From Nitrospirota bacterium (GTDB lineage: Bacteria; Nitrospirota; Thermodesulfovibrionia; Thermodesulfovibrionales; Magnetobacteriaceae): DNA of 6,838 nt. Made by a program: the position numbers and the translations under genes. This document shows positions 5,489-6,838 of this stretch, in pieces. The notes under the pieces are model-generated. The model had not been told where the DNA came from. It was given only the letters and a program-made list of their open reading frames with translations, and made no database searches. Each line of letters opens with the position of its first letter. Position 1 is the first letter of the stretch. The DNA lies in the NCBI GenBank assembly GCA_015232165.1, contig JADGAE010000097.1, forward strand, positions 1 to 6,838, written 5' to 3'.

Positions 5489-6592
5489 ATGGCTTCAAAT
5501 CCACTAACCGAGCTCAGTAAGCTCGGTCAGAGCTTCTGGTTTGATAACATAAGCAGAGGACTCATAAACTCCGGACAACTCAAGAGGATGATAGACGAGG
5601 ACGACCTCCGTGGCATTACGTCAAATCCAAGCATCTTCTACAATTCCATAAAGGCCGGCAGCGACTACGATGGTCTCATGCAGGAGCAGTTTTCCGATCC
5701 ATCCAGGACTGCCAAGGAGGTCTTCTACGCCCTTGAACAGAAAGACATCACCGAGGCGGCAGACCTCCTCAAGGGTGTCTATGACAAGACCGAAGGCAGG
5801 GACGGCTTTGTCAGCATCGAGGTTGACCCCAACTTTGCCTACGACACCGACGCAACAATCAAAGAGGCACGGGCACTGTTTAAGGCAATTGGCCGGCCCA
5901 ACGTAATGATAAAGGTCCCGGCCACCCCTGAAGGTCTGCCCGCAATCAGGCAGTTGACCGCAGAGGGATACTCCGTCAACGCCACATTGCTTTTTTCCAT
6001 TACCAGGTATGAGGAGGTTGTCAACGCCTACCTCGACGGACTATCAGACCGCCTGCTTAACAAGGAGTCCATTGCATCGGTTGCCTCCGTGGCGAGTTTC
6101 TTTGTAAGCCGCCTGGACACCGTCGTAGACGCCATGCTTAAAGACCGCACCGATATCACAGAGGTTGATGACTTTCTGGGCAAAACGGCCGTGGCCAACG
6201 CAAAGACTGCATACCAGGCAATGGTCACCCTGTTCTCGTCCGAAAGGTTCCTGAAACTGAAAGAGCGTGGCGGTAAGGTCCAACGCCTGCTGTGGGCCAG
6301 CACCAGTACCAAAAATCCTGCCTACAACAATTGCCTCTACGTCAACAATCTCATAGGTCCACATACAGTCAACACCATGCCGGATGAAACCGTTAAGGCA
6401 TTCAAGTCCAGCGGCATCCCCAAGAGAACCATCGACCAAGACCTCGAAGATACCGAAATACTCCTCAACACACTCGATAATCTCAATATAGACATCAACG
6501 CCATAACCCTAAAACTCGAACAAGACGGCGTAAGACTCTTCATCGAATCCTTCAATAACCTCCTGCTCCTAATACAAGACAAAAGAGGCTAA
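5489..6592 (+). CDS. tal: Transaldolase
   Basis: A 367-aa transaldolase. It transfers a dihydroxyacetone unit between sugar phosphates (sedoheptulose-7-phosphate + glyceraldehyde-3-phosphate to erythrose-4-phosphate + fructose-6-phosphate) in the cytoplasmic non-oxidative pentose phosphate pathway. The Schiff-base lysine is K142 in NVMIKVPAT. Also present are WFDNISR (17-23, with D19), GITSNPSIF (42-50), VNATLLFS (163-170), SFFVSRLD (203-210) and LLWASTSTKNP (267-277). The length and the SFFVSRLD/ASTSTKNP forms fit the longer bacterial type of about 370 aa, as found fused to or beside glucose-6-phosphate isomerase in some lineages; here it stands alone. The start has a G-run (5477-5481) seven bases upstream. 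A TTG at 5414 would add 25 residues before the point where family similarity begins and is rejected. No pentose phosphate partner gene is next to it. Confidence 0.95.
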   Translation: MASNPLTELSKLGQSFWFDNISRGLINSGQLKRMIDEDDLRGITSNPSIFYNSIKAGSDYDGLMQEQFSDPSRTAKEVFYALEQKDITEAADLLKGVYDKTEGRDGFVSIEVDPNFAYDTDATIKEARALFKAIGRPNVMIKVPATPEGLPAIRQLTAEGYSVNATLLFSITRYEEVVNAYLDGLSDRLLNKESIASVASVASFFVSRLDTVVDAMLKDRTDITEVDDFLGKTAVANAKTAYQAMVTLFSSERFLKLKERGGKVQRLLWASTSTKNPAYNNCLYVNNLIGPHTVNTMPDETVKAFKSSGIPKRTIDQDLEDTEILLNTLDNLNIDINAITLKLEQDGVRLFIESFNNLLLLIQDKRG

Positions 6593-6627
6593 GGAGGGAG
6601 AGGAAAGAGAAAGAATGGACGGGCCCC
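6593..6627 (-). repeat. Possible remnant of the two-hairpin repeat tail
   Basis: Directly after the transaldolase stop comes a purine-rich tract that includes GAAAGAATGGA (6609-6619). These 11 bases are identical to the tail end of repeat copy 2 (2744-2754), and a GGGC follows nearby in both. After that the similarity ends (GCCCC then TTTTATG), and the head hairpin is absent. It could be a truncated copy or chance similarity of purine-rich sequence. Confidence 0.3.
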
Positions 6628-6677
6628 TTTTATGTCAGAGATGATCAGCTACCAAATTATGCCGAAGGCAGACAAAC

Positions 6678-6706
6678 GGATAATTGGTCGGAACGACCAA
6701 TTATCC
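6678..6706. other. Perfect 13-bp stem-loop downstream of transaldolase
   Basis: GGATAATTGGTCG (6678-6690) and CGACCAATTATCC (6694-6706) are exact reverse complements around the 3-nt loop GAA. It lies 86 nt after the transaldolase stop. On the plus strand it is followed by ATTCCC with no U-tract. On the minus strand GTTTGTCT follows, which is mildly T-rich, so it could be a terminator for a leftward gene beyond the window. An operator-like binding site is another reading. Confidence 0.6.
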
Positions 6707-6764
6707 ATTCCCACGCGTACAAACTCCGCCCACGCTTCAACGTAACCGCAAGCCACCACATGAT

Positions 6765-6838
6765 GGGGTCAAGGGGGCTGTGCTCCCTTGCAGGGGGTTC
6801 TGAAGGGGGCGCGGTAACGTCGCTGTGCGAGCGGAGCC
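6765..6838 (+). repeat. Two-hairpin repeat, copy 4 (diverged, cut by window end)
   Basis: The head GGGGTCAAGGGGGC (6765-6778) is identical over 14 bases to copy 1 (complement of 2697-2710). Its hairpin CAAGGGGGC/GCTCCCTTG (6770-6778 with 6782-6790) has nine pairs including one G-T wobble, with loop TGT. A G-rich spacer follows, as in copy 3. The second part (from about 6801) is different, with GC-rich sequence that may fold but shows no clear match to the second hairpin of the other copies. The window ends before any tail can be seen. Confidence 0.55.

Overview
This window reads as a fragment of the chromosome of a Gram-negative bacterium. It carries ordinary housekeeping-type genes at high coding density, mostly with clear Shine-Dalgarno sequences. 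An LPS-type heptosyltransferase-family enzyme implies an outer membrane. The GC-rich palindromic repeats between genes, built on CAAGGGGAC/GTCCCCTTG hairpins, remind me of Nitrospirota genomes, including magnetotactic ones. That taxonomic guess is low-confidence and rests on recall, not on a marker gene.

Layout. Positions 1-176 hold a small palindromic repeat and a good sigma-70-like promoter. They lead into a two-gene plus-strand unit: a calcineurin-like metallophosphoesterase (177-1427) and, 5 nt later, a glycosyltransferase family 9 / ADP-heptose:LPS heptosyltransferase-like protein (1433-2647). A 419-bp gene-free region follows (2648-3066). It holds three copies of a two-hairpin repeat around an AT-rich core. 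Next come three minus-strand genes: a two-repeat hypothetical protein (4899-5339), then a small double helix-turn-helix-like protein (4395-4739) tightly linked to a 5-methylthioadenosine/S-adenosylhomocysteine deaminase (3067-4380). A divergent intergenic region separates these from a plus-strand transaldolase (5489-6592). The right edge has a perfect 13-bp stem-loop and a further copy of the two-hairpin repeat.

How the genes may work together. The phosphoesterase and glycosyltransferase are probably co-transcribed and may share an envelope (lipid A/core) role. The small HTH-like protein and the SAH/MTA deaminase form a minus-strand pair; the deaminase belongs to methyl-cycle and nucleoside salvage. 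Transaldolase belongs to the non-oxidative pentose phosphate pathway. These pathways have no obvious link to each other.

Most unusual content. First, a family of two-hairpin repeats sits at the 3' ends of three of the genes. In mRNA sense each stop codon is followed at once by a purine-rich tract and then GC-rich sequence. The paired arms of the first hairpin differ between copies but still pair. Second, a 146-aa protein is built from two diverged copies of a WDH...YLG...LY unit of about 48 residues. I see no CRISPR array, tRNA, rRNA, transposase or phage gene.
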